The notes under the pieces were generated by a model. It ran no database searches. It saw only the letters and a list, made by a program, of their open reading frames with translations, and had not been told where the DNA came from. A DNA stretch of 64,000 nt. Origin: Streptomyces sp. NRRL B-1347. GTDB taxonomy: Bacteria; Actinomycetota; Actinomycetes; Streptomycetales; Streptomycetaceae. Positions 1-8,602 of the stretch are shown here, one piece after another. Made by a program: the position numbers and the translations under genes. The number at the start of each line of letters is the position of its first letter. The stretch's first letter is position 1. Location of the stretch: assembly GCF_000720325.1 (NCBI RefSeq), contig NZ_JOJM01000013.1:62001-126000 (forward strand), in the 5' to 3' direction.

Positions 1-246
1 GCCGTCCTGTCCAAGGTCGAGCTGGGCGAGGCCGACGCGGGACTCGTCTACAAGACGGATGTCCGGGCCGCGGACGGCAAGGCCGAGGGCGTCGACATCC
101 CCGACGGCCAGAACGCCATCGCCGCGTACCCGGCCGCCACCCTCAAGACGTCGAAGCACGCCGACGCCGCGGCCGCGTTCGTGAAGTGGCTGAGCTCCGC
201 CGAGGCACAGAAGATCCTGCGGGACGCGGGCTTCCAGAAGCCGTAA
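1..246 (+). CDS. modA: Molybdate ABC transporter substrate-binding protein, C-terminal end (partial)
   Basis: Frame 1 is open from the window edge to a TAA at 244-246, giving the last 81 residues of a protein. The visible part has the ending of a type II periplasmic binding protein: an 'AGLVYKTD' hinge strand, then 'AAAAFVKWLSSAEAQKILRDAGF', the usual last helices of ModA-type proteins. It would be a lipoprotein that binds molybdate or tungstate outside the membrane and hands it to the permease. The fused permease-ATPase follows 27 bp later on the same strand, which supports the ModA call. The N-terminus, signal peptide and anion-binding residues lie outside the window, so substrate specificity is inferred from context. 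Confidence 0.85.
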   Translation, partial: AVLSKVELGEADAGLVYKTDVRAADGKAEGVDIPDGQNAIAAYPAATLKTSKHADAAAAFVKWLSSAEAQKILRDAGFQKP

Positions 247-273
247 CCCCCGCACCGACCTGGGAACTTCCCC

Positions 274-2244
274 ATGAGATCACTCCGTGGCCGCGGCGGC
301 CCGGCCGCCCGCGGCACCGGCGCGCGCCCCCCGCTCACCCTGGCCGTGCCCGCCGTCCTCGCCGTCGCGTTCCTGCTCCTGCCGCTCGTCGGCATCCTCA
401 GCAGGACCTCCTGGGGCGACCTCGGCACGCATCTGAGCAGCCCCGGAGTGACCGAGGCGCTCAAGCTCTCGCTGTACGTGTCCTTCTGGGCGCTCGGCCT
501 GTCCCTGGTCCTCGGGGTGCCGCTGGCCTGGCTGCTCGCCCGCGTCCCGTTCCCCGGCAAGGCGCTGGTCCGCTCGCTCGTGCTGCTGCCCATGGTGCTT
601 CCGCCCACCGTCGGCGGGGTCGCGCTGCTGCTCGGCTTCGGGCGGCGCGGGGTGCTCGGGCCGTGGCTTGAGGACACCTTCGGGATCGTCCTGCCGTTCC
701 ACACGTCGGGGGCGGTGGTGGCCGCCACGTTCGTGGCCATGCCGTTCCTGGTCATCAGCCTCGAAGGCGCCCTCGCGGGCATGCGCCTGTCGTACGAGGA
801 GACCGCGGCCTCCCTCGGCGCCTCGCCGGTGCGGGTGTTCTTCACCGTCACCCTGCCGATGGTCGCGCCCGGGCTCGCCGCCGGGGCCGCGCTCACCTGG
901 GCGCGGGCGCTCGGCGAGTTCGGCGCGACCATCACCTTCGCCGGGAACCTGCCGGGCACCACGCAGACCCTGCCGCTCCAGGTCTATCTGCTGCTCCAGG
1001 ACCAGCCCGAGGCCGCGACCTCGGTGTCCCTGCTGCTGCTCGTCATCGCCATGGCCGTACTCATCGCGCTGCGCGGACGCTGGACCGGCGGTACGACCGA
1101 CCGCGCGGCGCGCCCCCGCGGCGGTGCCGGAGAGCGGGCCGCGCCGCAGGGCGACGGGCCCGCGCACCCGCCGGAGGCCGCGGCCCCGGCCGGGGCCGCG
1201 CGGGAGCGCTGGCCCCTGCACGCGGACGTCACCGGCTTCAACCGGCTGACCCTGGACGCCGACCCCGGCACCACCATCGCCGTCGTCGGGCCGAACGGCG
1301 CGGGCAAGACCACGCTGCTGCGCGCCCTGCTCGGGCTCACCCCGCGCGCCCACGCCCGGCTGCGCCTCGGCGACACGGACGTCACCGCGCTGCCGCCGCA
1401 CCGGCGCGGCGTCGCCTGGGTGCCCCAGGACGGCGCGCTCTTCCCGCACTTGAGCGCCCTGTCCAACACCGCGTACGGCCTGCGCGCGCAGGGGGTGCCG
1501 CGCGCCGAGGCCCGCCGCGGGGCCCGGCTCTGGCTGGACCGGCTCGGCGTCGGGCACCTCGCGCACCGCAGGCCCGCGCAGCTCTCCGGGGGCCAGGCCC
1601 AGCGCGTCGCCCTCGCCCGGGCCCTGGCGCCGCACCCGCGGCTGCTGCTCCTCGACGAGCCGCTGGCCGCCCTGGACCAGACGACCCGGGCGCAGGTGCG
1701 CCACACCCTGCGCACCCATCTGGCGGGCTTCGGCGGGGTCTGTCTGATCGTCACCCACGATCCGGTCGAGGCCGTCTCGCTGGCCGACCGGGTCCTCGTC
1801 CTGGAGGACGGCAGGGCCCTGCAGGACGCCCCGCCCGCCGAGGTCACCCGGCGCCCCCGCTCCCCCTGGGTGGCGCGCATGCTGGGGCGCAACGCCCTCG
1901 CGGGAACGGGCGCGGGGGACGGCACGCTGCTGCTCGCCGACGGCGGGCGCCTGGTGGCCGCCGATCCGCCGGACGAGGGCGCGCGGGCGCTCGCGATCAT
2001 CGCGCCCGAGGCGGTGTCGCTGCACCTGGAGCACCCCGAGGGCAGCCCGCGCAACGTCTGGCACGGCACGGTCCGGGAGATCACCGCGGTCGGCAGCAGG
2101 CTGCGGGTCCTGGTCACCGGGGAGAAGGCGCCGGACCTCGTCGCCGAGATCACCCCGCAGGCGGCGGCCGAACTGGGCCTCGCCGACGGCACGTCCGTCT
2201 ACACGAGCGTGAAGGCCACCGAGGTCACCCTGGTCACGGTCTGA
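274..2244 (+). CDS. modBC: Molybdate ABC transporter, fused permease (ModB) and ATP-binding (ModC) protein
   Basis: A 656-residue protein that joins the membrane and motor subunits of a molybdate importer. Residues about 20-270 form the permease with several hydrophobic segments and the EAA loop region ('EETAASLGASPVRVFFTVTLP', ending '..ARALGEFGATITFAGN', typical of ModB/CysT). A Pro/Ala/Gly-rich linker at about 275-310 leads into an ATPase with Walker A 'GPNGAGKTTLL', signature 'LSGGQAQRVALARAL' and Walker B 'LLLLDEPLAALD'. The last ~65 residues look like a TOBE (molybdate-binding) domain. ModB and ModC are normally separate genes; here no stop or start codon is needed between them. It follows modA by 27 bp, so they are probably co-transcribed. 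Regulation is not visible. Confidence 0.88.
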   Translation: MRSLRGRGGPAARGTGARPPLTLAVPAVLAVAFLLLPLVGILSRTSWGDLGTHLSSPGVTEALKLSLYVSFWALGLSLVLGVPLAWLLARVPFPGKALVRSLVLLPMVLPPTVGGVALLLGFGRRGVLGPWLEDTFGIVLPFHTSGAVVAATFVAMPFLVISLEGALAGMRLSYEETAASLGASPVRVFFTVTLPMVAPGLAAGAALTWARALGEFGATITFAGNLPGTTQTLPLQVYLLLQDQPEAATSVSLLLLVIAMAVLIALRGRWTGGTTDRAARPRGGAGERAAPQGDGPAHPPEAAAPAGAARERWPLHADVTGFNRLTLDADPGTTIAVVGPNGAGKTTLLRALLGLTPRAHARLRLGDTDVTALPPHRRGVAWVPQDGALFPHLSALSNTAYGLRAQGVPRAEARRGARLWLDRLGVGHLAHRRPAQLSGGQAQRVALARALAPHPRLLLLDEPLAALDQTTRAQVRHTLRTHLAGFGGVCLIVTHDPVEAVSLADRVLVLEDGRALQDAPPAEVTRRPRSPWVARMLGRNALAGTGAGDGTLLLADGGRLVAADPPDEGARALAIIAPEAVSLHLEHPEGSPRNVWHGTVREITAVGSRLRVLVTGEKAPDLVAEITPQAAAELGLADGTSVYTSVKATEVTLVTV

Positions 2245-2261
2245 CGCCCGGGATGGTCCGG

Positions 2262-2933
2262 CTACGCGGGCGCGGGGCCGCCGGTCAGCTCGTCCCAGTG
2301 CACCGTCCGGTCGCACCACCGCTCCATGAGCACCTTGTCGTGCCCCACGGCCAGGAGCCCGGCCCCGGACCCGTCCCGGTACTCCTCCACGGCGGCGACC
2401 AGGGCGGCCGTGGTGGACGCGTCGAGCATCGCCGTCATCTCGTCGCAGATCAGCCAGCGCGGCCGCAGGACCAGGGCGCGGGCCAGACAGGCGCGCTGGA
2501 GCTGGCCGTCGCTGACCTCGTGCGGGCGGCGGCCGAGCAGATCGGCGCCCAGGCCGACGGTGCGGGCGAGCTCCGTGACGCGCTCCGCGGCCTCGGCGGC
2601 GCGCCCGGTGGCCCGCAGGGGCTCGGCGATCAGCTGGGTGAGGGTCAGGCGCGGGTCGGCGGAGAGCCGGGGCTGCTGGAAGACCACGCCGAACGCGGTG
2701 CGCTGGGCGCGCGGTGCCCGGTGCCGCCAGCCGCGCGCCGCCTCGCCGTCGATGACGACGTGGCCCGCGTCCGGCCGGTGCAGCAGGGCCGCGACCCGGG
2801 CGAGCGTCGACTTGCCGCAGCCGCTGGGGCCGAGCAGACCCACGGACTCGCCGGGCGCGATGGTGAGGCTGACGTCCCGTACGACGGGCTCGCGGCGGTC
2901 GTATCCGGCGGTCAGGGAGCGCAGTTCAAGCAC
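2262..2933 (-). CDS. Oligopeptide/nickel-type ABC transporter ATP-binding protein (DppF/OppF-like)
   Basis: A 223-residue ATPase and the last gene of a five-gene operon read leftward from 7385. It carries Walker A 'GPSGCGKSTLA', Q-loop 'VVFQQPR', a slightly divergent signature 'VSDGQLQRACLARAL' (SDGQ instead of SGGQ, as is common in the second ATPase of Dpp/Opp systems), and Walker B 'RWLICDEMTAMLD'. It is short for OppF (usually 300 or more residues) because the C-terminal oligopeptide-transport extension is missing. It overlaps the upstream ATPase gene by 8 bp, which suggests coupled translation, and the two ATPases probably form the heterodimeric motor. Substrate (peptide or nickel) cannot be told from sequence. 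Confidence 0.85.
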   Translation of the reverse strand: MLELRSLTAGYDRREPVVRDVSLTIAPGESVGLLGPSGCGKSTLARVAALLHRPDAGHVVIDGEAARGWRHRAPRAQRTAFGVVFQQPRLSADPRLTLTQLIAEPLRATGRAAEAAERVTELARTVGLGADLLGRRPHEVSDGQLQRACLARALVLRPRWLICDEMTAMLDASTTAALVAAVEEYRDGSGAGLLAVGHDKVLMERWCDRTVHWDELTGGPAPA

Positions 2934-3897
2934 GGGGCGCCTCCAGCGCGGCGGTGACCGGGTGGTGGCAGGCGACGCCGGACGTCAGCGCGGGCTGCGT
3001 CCCGCAGGTCTCGTCCGCCCCGGCGCAGCGGGCCGCGAAGGCGCAGCCCTCCGGGAGCGCGGACAGCTCGGGCGGCATGCCGGGGATCGGGGTGAACTCC
3101 CGCTCGGGCAGGGCGTCCAGGAGGCCGCGCGCGTACGGGTGGCGCGGCCCGGGCGCGCCGAAGAAGTCCTCGGCGGCGGCGATCTCGACGACGCGGCTGG
3201 CGTACATGACGGCGACGCGGTCGGCGATGCGCCGGGCGGCGGCCAGGTCGTGGGTGATCAGGAGCAGCGCGCGGTCGTCGCCGACGTGGCGGCGCAGCTC
3301 GTCGACGGTGCGGTCGACGAGCTCGCGGTCCAGGCCCGTGGTGGGTTCGTCGGCCAGGAGCAGCGGCGCGTCGCCGATCAGGGCGAGCGCGGTGGCGGCG
3401 CGCTGGGCGAGGCCGCCGGACAGCTGGTGCGGGTAGCGGTCGAGGTGGCCGACGGGGAAGGAGGCGCGCTCGGCCGCCGCCTCCGCGGCCGCGCGCAGCG
3501 CGGGGCGGCGCACGCCGGTCAGCTCCCGCAGGGTCTCCTCCAGCTGGGAGCGCACGGTGCGTACGGGCGTCAGGTGCGCGGCGGGGCTCTGCGGCACGAG
3601 GCCGACGCGGCGGCCGCGCACGGTGCGGGCGAGGGTGCGTTCGTCGGCGGTGAGCAGGTCGAGCCCGCCGAGCAGCGCGGACCCGGCGGTCTCGGCGTTG
3701 CCCGGCAGGAGGCCGAGCAGCGCGGAGGCGAGCACGGACTTGCCGCAGCCGCTCTCGCCGACGAGGGCGAGGCACTCGCCCGGCGCGAGGTCGAAGCGGG
3801 CGTCGGTGACGGCGGCCACGTGGGCGCCGCCGCGCATGCGGAAGCGCACGGACAGGCCGCGGACGGACAGGACGGGGCTCGCGGCGGGCGCGGTCAC
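2926..3897 (-). CDS. Oligopeptide/nickel-type ABC transporter ATP-binding protein (DppD/OppD-like)
   Basis: A 323-residue ATPase. A GTG start at 3897 is chosen because it overlaps the stop of the upstream permease gene as GTGA, the same junction type seen elsewhere in this operon; the resulting N-terminus ('TAPAASPVLSVRGLSVRF') begins exactly at the ABC domain. Walker A is 'GESGCGKSVLA', the signature 'LSGGLAQRAATALAL', Walker B 'LLLADEPTTGLD'. The last ~60 residues contain the oligopeptide-transporter C-terminal domain with 'GCAFAARC..ADETC', the cysteine cluster common in DppD/OppD proteins. It works with the 2262-2933 ATPase and the two permeases upstream. Confidence 0.88.
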   Translation of the reverse strand: MTAPAASPVLSVRGLSVRFRMRGGAHVAAVTDARFDLAPGECLALVGESGCGKSVLASALLGLLPGNAETAGSALLGGLDLLTADERTLARTVRGRRVGLVPQSPAAHLTPVRTVRSQLEETLRELTGVRRPALRAAAEAAAERASFPVGHLDRYPHQLSGGLAQRAATALALIGDAPLLLADEPTTGLDRELVDRTVDELRRHVGDDRALLLITHDLAAARRIADRVAVMYASRVVEIAAAEDFFGAPGPRHPYARGLLDALPEREFTPIPGMPPELSALPEGCAFAARCAGADETCGTQPALTSGVACHHPVTAALEAPRA

Positions 3898-4775
3898 AGC
3901 ATCAGCTCCGATCGGCGGCGCGGATTGATCCGCTCGCGCCAGGCGCCCGCGAGGCCCGCGATCGCCAGGGTGGGCACGATGATGAACAGGCCGGGGAAGA
4001 GCGTGGGCCACCAGTCGCCCGCGAGCAGCGAGCTGCGGGCGCCCTGCACGAGGGTGCCGAGGCTCGCCTGGTGCGTGGGCAGGCCGAGGCCGAGGAAGGA
4101 GAGCGCGGACTCGTGCCAGATGGCGTGCGGCACCATCAGGACGGCGGCGAGCCCGGCCTGCGGCAGGACGCCGGGCAGCAGGTGGCGCACGGTGACGCGC
4201 CAGCGCGACGCGCCGCCGGAGATGGCCGCGTCGACGTAGGGCCGGGAGCGGAGCGACAGGACCTCGGCGCGCACGATGCGGGCGGTGGACAGCCAGTGGG
4301 TGAGCCCCACGGAGATCACCACAGGCCAGACGCCGGGCCGGAACATCGCCACGATGAAGATGCCGAGCAGCAGGTGCGGGACCGAGGCGAAGACGTCGAC
4401 GAGGCGCATCACGATCCGGTCCACCCAGCCGCCGCAGGCGGCGGCGAGCGCGCCCACCGCGGTGCCGACGACGGTGGCCGCCACGGCGGCGACGACGCCG
4501 ACGAGCAGCGAGACGCGCAGCCCGTACACGCACCGCACCAGCAGGTCGCGGCCCACGTCGTCGGTGCCGAAGGGGTGGGCGATGGAGGGCGGCAGGAGCT
4601 TGTCGGCGAGGTGCACGGCCTGTTCGTCGAGGTCGACGAGCGGCGGCACGACGAGGACGGCGAGCACGACGGCCGCGACGATCGCGGCGGAGCTCCACAC
4701 CCGCCACGCGCGCGTGGCGGCCGACGAGGTGCGTGCGGCGCGCGCGGAGGCGGGGCGCCAGGTGGTGTCAGCCAT
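3894..4775 (-). CDS. Oligopeptide/nickel-type ABC transporter permease (DppC-like)
   Basis: A 293-residue inner-membrane permease. The N-terminus has one hydrophobic segment followed by the DppC-type sequence 'LADKLLPPSIAHPFGTDDVGRDLLVRCVYGLRVSLLVGV', the conserved lead into the transmembrane core. The EAA loop is 'YVDAAISGGASRWRVTVRHLLPGVLPQ'. Several further hydrophobic helices follow. It overlaps the upstream permease by 8 bp and the downstream ATPase by 4 bp, so it is one transcript with them. It would pair with the DppB-like subunit to form the channel. The 'FGTDDVGRDLL' signature is strong for this family. Confidence 0.9.
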   Translation of the reverse strand: MADTTWRPASARAARTSSAATRAWRVWSSAAIVAAVVLAVLVVPPLVDLDEQAVHLADKLLPPSIAHPFGTDDVGRDLLVRCVYGLRVSLLVGVVAAVAATVVGTAVGALAAACGGWVDRIVMRLVDVFASVPHLLLGIFIVAMFRPGVWPVVISVGLTHWLSTARIVRAEVLSLRSRPYVDAAISGGASRWRVTVRHLLPGVLPQAGLAAVLMVPHAIWHESALSFLGLGLPTHQASLGTLVQGARSSLLAGDWWPTLFPGLFIIVPTLAIAGLAGAWRERINPRRRSELML

Positions 4776-5793
4776 CGAATCCCACCCTCGGGTCGGCGAG
4801 CCCGTACAGCAGGTCCGCGAGGAGGTTGCCGAGCAGCACGGCGGCCGTCGCGAGCGCGGTGAGCGCGGCGAGCAGCGGGAAGTCCACGGAGGTGGCGGCG
4901 CCCACGGTGGCCGCGGCGATGCCGGGCCAGCTGAAGACGGTCTCCACGAGCAGCGCGCCGGTGATGAGTTCGGGCACGCGGGAGCCGACGAGGGTGAGCA
5001 CCGGCAGCATGCCGGAGCGGAAGGCGTGCTTCAGGAGCACGGTGCGCTCGGCCAGGCCGCGGGCGCGGGCGCCGCGCACCGGGTCGTCGCCGAGCGCGTC
5101 CCCGACGCCCTGGCGCACGTACAGGACGAACCACGGCAGCTGCGAGATCGCGAGGACGGTGGCGGGCAGGATCAGATGGCTGGTGACCTGGTCGAACGTC
5201 ACCGTCGTGCTGGCGGTGTCGGTGAGGCCGCCCGCGGGCAGCGCGTCGAGCTTCAGGGCGAAGAGCCACATCGCGAGGAGGCCGAGCCAGAACGGCGGTG
5301 CGGCCTCCAGGGTGTAGGCGAGCGAGGTGATGCCCCGGTCGAGCCAGCCGCCGGGGCGGCGCGCGGCGAGCACGCCGAGGGCCGAGCCGAGCAGGATCGC
5401 GAGGACGAAGGCGGTGGCGGCGAGGAGCACCGACCAGCCGATGCGCTCGCCGATGGCGTCGGCGACGGGCTGGCGCAGGGTGCTGGAGTCGCCGAGGTCG
5501 CCCGTCAGGGCCGAGGTGAGCCAGTCCCACCAGCGGCCGACGAGCGGCTCGTCGACGCCGAGGTTGGCGCGCAGCTGGTCGAGGTTCTCCTGGGACGCGG
5601 TGAGTCCGGCCGTGCCCGCGTACGCCTTGACGGGGTCGAAGGGCGAGGCCTCGGCGACGGCGAAGACGCCGAAGGTCACGACGAGCAGGACCGGGACGGC
5701 GAACACGGCCCGTCGGGCGACGAGCCGTGCCATGGGCCCCCAGGGGACCCGGCGGGTCCCCCGGGCGCGCCGCTTGTCGGGCGCGGAGGTCAC
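4768..5793 (-). CDS. Oligopeptide/nickel-type ABC transporter permease (DppB-like)
   Basis: A 341-residue permease with the DppB plan: one N-terminal membrane helix ('FAVPVLLVVTFGVFAVAEASPFDP'), a roughly 80-residue extracytoplasmic loop, then five more helices with the EAA region 'VRGARARGLAERTVLLKHAFRSGMLPVLT'. The start is uncertain. The GTG at 5793 gives a GTGA overlap with the substrate-binding gene stop, matching the operon style; the ATG at 5733 begins closer to the usual family N-terminus and has a G-rich Shine-Dalgarno stretch before it. It is the second gene of the operon. Confidence 0.88.
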   Translation of the reverse strand: MTSAPDKRRARGTRRVPWGPMARLVARRAVFAVPVLLVVTFGVFAVAEASPFDPVKAYAGTAGLTASQENLDQLRANLGVDEPLVGRWWDWLTSALTGDLGDSSTLRQPVADAIGERIGWSVLLAATAFVLAILLGSALGVLAARRPGGWLDRGITSLAYTLEAAPPFWLGLLAMWLFALKLDALPAGGLTDTASTTVTFDQVTSHLILPATVLAISQLPWFVLYVRQGVGDALGDDPVRGARARGLAERTVLLKHAFRSGMLPVLTLVGSRVPELITGALLVETVFSWPGIAAATVGAATSVDFPLLAALTALATAAVLLGNLLADLLYGLADPRVGFDG

Positions 5794-7385
5794 TTCTCGG
5801 GCTGCCAGTCCTCGACGTTCCACCACGGGCCCGAGGCCAGGCCGTGGTCGTGCGGCTCGACCTGCGTGGACAGGTCGCCGAAGGACTTGTCCACCACGTA
5901 CAGGTGGTCGATGTGCGTGAGGAAGGTGTAGCCGGGGTCCTTCACCAGTTCGCGCTGGATCGTGTCGTACGCGGCCGCGCGCTCGGCGCGGTCGCCGCTC
6001 TTGCGGGCGTCCTCCAGAGCCTTGTCGACCTTGGGGTTGTCGTAGTGCGCCATGTTGTTGAAGCCGTCACCGGCGAGCGAGGACTTCAGGAGCGTGTACT
6101 GGTCGAAGTCCGGGTCGGCCGGGGAGCCGCCGCCCGCGAGGACGGCGTCCTTGGCCATGCGCGGCTCGATGACCTCCCAGGTGCCGGACTGCACCTCGAC
6201 CTTGATGCCGAGCTTCTTGGCGTCGGAGGCGTAGGCGAGCGCGTGGTCCTGGCGGAGCTTGTCGCCGGTGAGGTACCAGAGCGGGAAGGAGGCCTGGACG
6301 CCGTCCTTCTCGCGGATGCCGCCCTTGCCGGGCTTCCAGCCCGCCTCGTCGAGGATCTTCTTGGCCTTGGCGGCGTCGAACTTCCGCTCGGTGCCCTTGG
6401 TGAACCAGGGGCTGTCCGTCGGGACGGGGCCGTAGGCCTCCTTGCCCGCGCCTTCGAGGATGGAGTCGACCATGGCCTTGCGGTCGACGCCGATGTCGAG
6501 GGCGCGCCGCACGGCGGTGTCGCCCGCGACCTCGTTGCCGGTCGGCAGGGTCACGACGCGGTAGTCGAAGGTCTTGGCGGCGTACGTCTTCTTGGCGCCG
6601 TCGGACTCGAAGGTCTCGGCGAGGTTCGGCGGCAGGATGGCGCCGTCGAGGTCGCCGGTGCGCAGCCGGGTGGCGCGCACGTCGTCGTCCTTGATGATCG
6701 CCATGGTGAAGTTCTTGATCTTCGGTGCGCCGCCCCAGTAGCCGGGGTTGGCCTTGAAGACGATCTTCTCGCCCTTGGACCACTTCACCAGCTCGTAGGG
6801 GCCGGTACCGATCGGCTTGGTGGAGAAGTCGCCCTTGTTGACGTCCTGCTTGCCCGCGATGTGCTCGGGCGCGATGGGCAGGACGGTGCGCTCGGCGAAC
6901 GGCGCGTAGGGGTACTTGAGGTGGAAGACGACGGCGTCGTCCCCCTTGGCCTCGACGCTCTTGAGGGCGTCGAGCTCGGTCTTGGAGGCGTTGTTCGTCT
7001 TCTTGTCGAGGATCGTCTCGTACGTGAAGACGACGTCCTTGGCCGAGAAGGGCTTGCCGTCGCTGAACTTGACGCCCTTGCGCAGCTCGTAGGTGTAGGT
7101 CTTGCCGTCGGCGCTGACCTTCGGGAGCTTCGCCGCGAGCGCGGGCTTCAGCTTCATCCCGGCGTCGTGCGTGAGCAGGCCGTCGAAGATCTTGGAGTTG
7201 CCGTCCTTGCCGTAGCCGAGGAGCGGGCTGAGGGTCTCGGGCTCGTAGGCGATGCCGACGACCGCGGAGTCCTTGGCGCCGTCCGCACCCTTGCCGTCGT
7301 CCGGCGACGAACAGGCCGACGCGGCGACCGCCAGTGCGGCGGTCGCCGCGACCGCGCCCGTGGTCCGTATGGATCGGGCCCTCAT
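5790..7385 (-). CDS. ABC transporter substrate-binding lipoprotein (SBP_bac_5, peptide/nickel type)
   Basis: A 531-residue solute-binding lipoprotein and first gene of the operon. The ATG at 7385 is preferred over one 27 bp upstream because GGAG sits just before it. The N-terminus is a lipoprotein signal with lipobox Cys at about residue 25 ('AVAASAC'). The body matches family 5 binding proteins: 'TYTYELRKGVKFSDGKPFSAKDVVFTYE', 'GTGPYELVKWSKGEKIVFKANPGYWGG' and 'VRRALDIGVDRKAMVDSIL'. The protein would be tethered outside the membrane and feed the 2262-5793 transporter. Family 5 members bind peptides, nickel complexes, opines or sugars; I cannot tell which here. Confidence 0.9.
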   Translation of the reverse strand: MRARSIRTTGAVAATAALAVAASACSSPDDGKGADGAKDSAVVGIAYEPETLSPLLGYGKDGNSKIFDGLLTHDAGMKLKPALAAKLPKVSADGKTYTYELRKGVKFSDGKPFSAKDVVFTYETILDKKTNNASKTELDALKSVEAKGDDAVVFHLKYPYAPFAERTVLPIAPEHIAGKQDVNKGDFSTKPIGTGPYELVKWSKGEKIVFKANPGYWGGAPKIKNFTMAIIKDDDVRATRLRTGDLDGAILPPNLAETFESDGAKKTYAAKTFDYRVVTLPTGNEVAGDTAVRRALDIGVDRKAMVDSILEGAGKEAYGPVPTDSPWFTKGTERKFDAAKAKKILDEAGWKPGKGGIREKDGVQASFPLWYLTGDKLRQDHALAYASDAKKLGIKVEVQSGTWEVIEPRMAKDAVLAGGGSPADPDFDQYTLLKSSLAGDGFNNMAHYDNPKVDKALEDARKSGDRAERAAAYDTIQRELVKDPGYTFLTHIDHLYVVDKSFGDLSTQVEPHDHGLASGPWWNVEDWQPEK

Positions 7386-7418
7386 GCTCTCCACACCCCT
7401 ACTGAAGATCAATCCTTC

Positions 7419-7440
7419 TTGCGAACAGCTCGCAATTATG
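7419..7440 (-). promoter_or_regulatory. Promoter -10 and inverted-repeat operator for the peptide/nickel ABC operon
   Basis: Read on the minus strand, a CATAAT -10-like box (7440-7435) is followed at once by TTGCGA-gctgt-TCGCAA (7435-7419), a perfect 6-bp-arm inverted repeat. It sits about 35 bp before the lipoprotein start and would lie over the transcription start, a usual place for a repressor. A weak TTACAC -35-like box lies 15 bp upstream of the -10. The regulator is unknown. Confidence 0.5.
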
Positions 7441-7498
7441 CCTCAAGTAATGGGTGTGTAAGGCACGGGTCCCCTACGGCTTTTGGACTACGCGCAGG

Positions 7499-8602
7499 TC
7501 AGGGCGCCGGCAGGGCGAGCAGGTCGGCCAGGGCCTCCTTGTGCCGCCCCGCCGTGCCGAGGGCGATGGAGTCGGCCTTGGCGCGTTTGAGGGCGAGGTG
7601 GACGGGGTGTTCCCAGGTCATGCCGATGCCGCCGTGCAGTTGCAGGGCCTCCTCGGCGGCGCGCACGGCGACGGGGGACGCGTAGGCCTGGGCGACGGCC
7701 GTCGCGAGGTCCGGCTCGTCGCTGCCGGTGGCGAGGGCGTCGGCGGCGTGCCGGGCCGCGGCGCGGGTGTTCACGACGTCGAGCCAGACCTGGGCGAGAC
7801 GGTGCTTGAGCGCCTGGAAGGAGCCGACGGGGCGGTTGAACTGGTGGCGCTCCTTGGTGTGGCGCACGGTCTCCGTCAGGCACCACTCGGCGAGGCCGAG
7901 CTGCTCCGATGCGAGCAGCCCCGCCCCGGCGCGCAGGCCGCGGCGCACCGCCGCTTCCGCGTCGGCGGTGAGCAGGCGCGCGGGGGCCGCGTCGAGGGTG
8001 ACGGTGGCCAGCGGGCGGGTGCGGTCGAGGCAGGTCAGGGCGGTGACGGTGACGCCGCCGCGGCCGGTGTCGACGGCGAAGAGGCCGCTGTCGGACGGAA
8101 CGAGCAGGACGTCGGCCACGGCCGCGTCCGCGACGCCGGGCACCTTGCCGTGCAGGACGCCGTCGGCGTACCGGGCCAGCGGATGCGCGGCCGCGGGGGC
8201 GGTGGCGAACGGCACGGCGAGCGCGCCGACCGTGCGGCCCGACGCCAGGGCGGCGAGCAGGTCCGCGGACTCGTCCCCGCAGCCGAGCAGGGTGTCGGTG
8301 GCGATGACGGCGCTGGTCAGATACGGCACGGGCGCCACCGCGCGGCCGAGCTCCTCCAGGACGACGGCGGCCTCTCGGTGCGTGCCGCCCTGGCCGCCCC
8401 GCTCCTCGGGCACCAGGAGACCGGCGAGGCCCATGCCGTCGGTGAGGGCCTTCCACAGCGCGCGGTCGTGCGGCTGGTCCGACTCCGTGCGGGCGAGGAC
8501 GGCGGCCGGGCCGCAGTGGTCGGCGAGGAGGGCGCGCACCGCGGAGCGGACCGCCTCCTCTTCCTCCGTGTAGAGCAGGTCGGAGGAGTTCGGTGCGGTC
8601 AT
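7499..8602 (-). CDS. Acyl-CoA dehydrogenase family protein (subunit 1 of a pair)
   Basis: A 367-residue flavoprotein-family enzyme. N-terminal helices ('EEEEAVRSAVRALLADHCGP', 'GLAGLLVPEERGGQGGTHREAAVVLEELGRAVAPVPY') precede a central beta domain and a C-terminal helical domain with 'ERHQFNRPVGSFQALKHRLAQVWLDV' and 'QLHGGIGMTWEHPVHLALKRAK', the usual ACAD landmarks. It overlaps the next acyl-CoA dehydrogenase gene by ATGA. In actinobacteria, adjacent acyl-CoA dehydrogenase pairs of unlike sequence often form alpha2beta2 enzymes in which one subunit keeps most FAD contacts (the FadE26-FadE27 type of steroid side-chain enzymes). That this pair does so is inferred from arrangement only. Confidence 0.87.
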   Translation of the reverse strand: MTAPNSSDLLYTEEEEAVRSAVRALLADHCGPAAVLARTESDQPHDRALWKALTDGMGLAGLLVPEERGGQGGTHREAAVVLEELGRAVAPVPYLTSAVIATDTLLGCGDESADLLAALASGRTVGALAVPFATAPAAAHPLARYADGVLHGKVPGVADAAVADVLLVPSDSGLFAVDTGRGGVTVTALTCLDRTRPLATVTLDAAPARLLTADAEAAVRRGLRAGAGLLASEQLGLAEWCLTETVRHTKERHQFNRPVGSFQALKHRLAQVWLDVVNTRAAARHAADALATGSDEPDLATAVAQAYASPVAVRAAEEALQLHGGIGMTWEHPVHLALKRAKADSIALGTAGRHKEALADLLALPAP

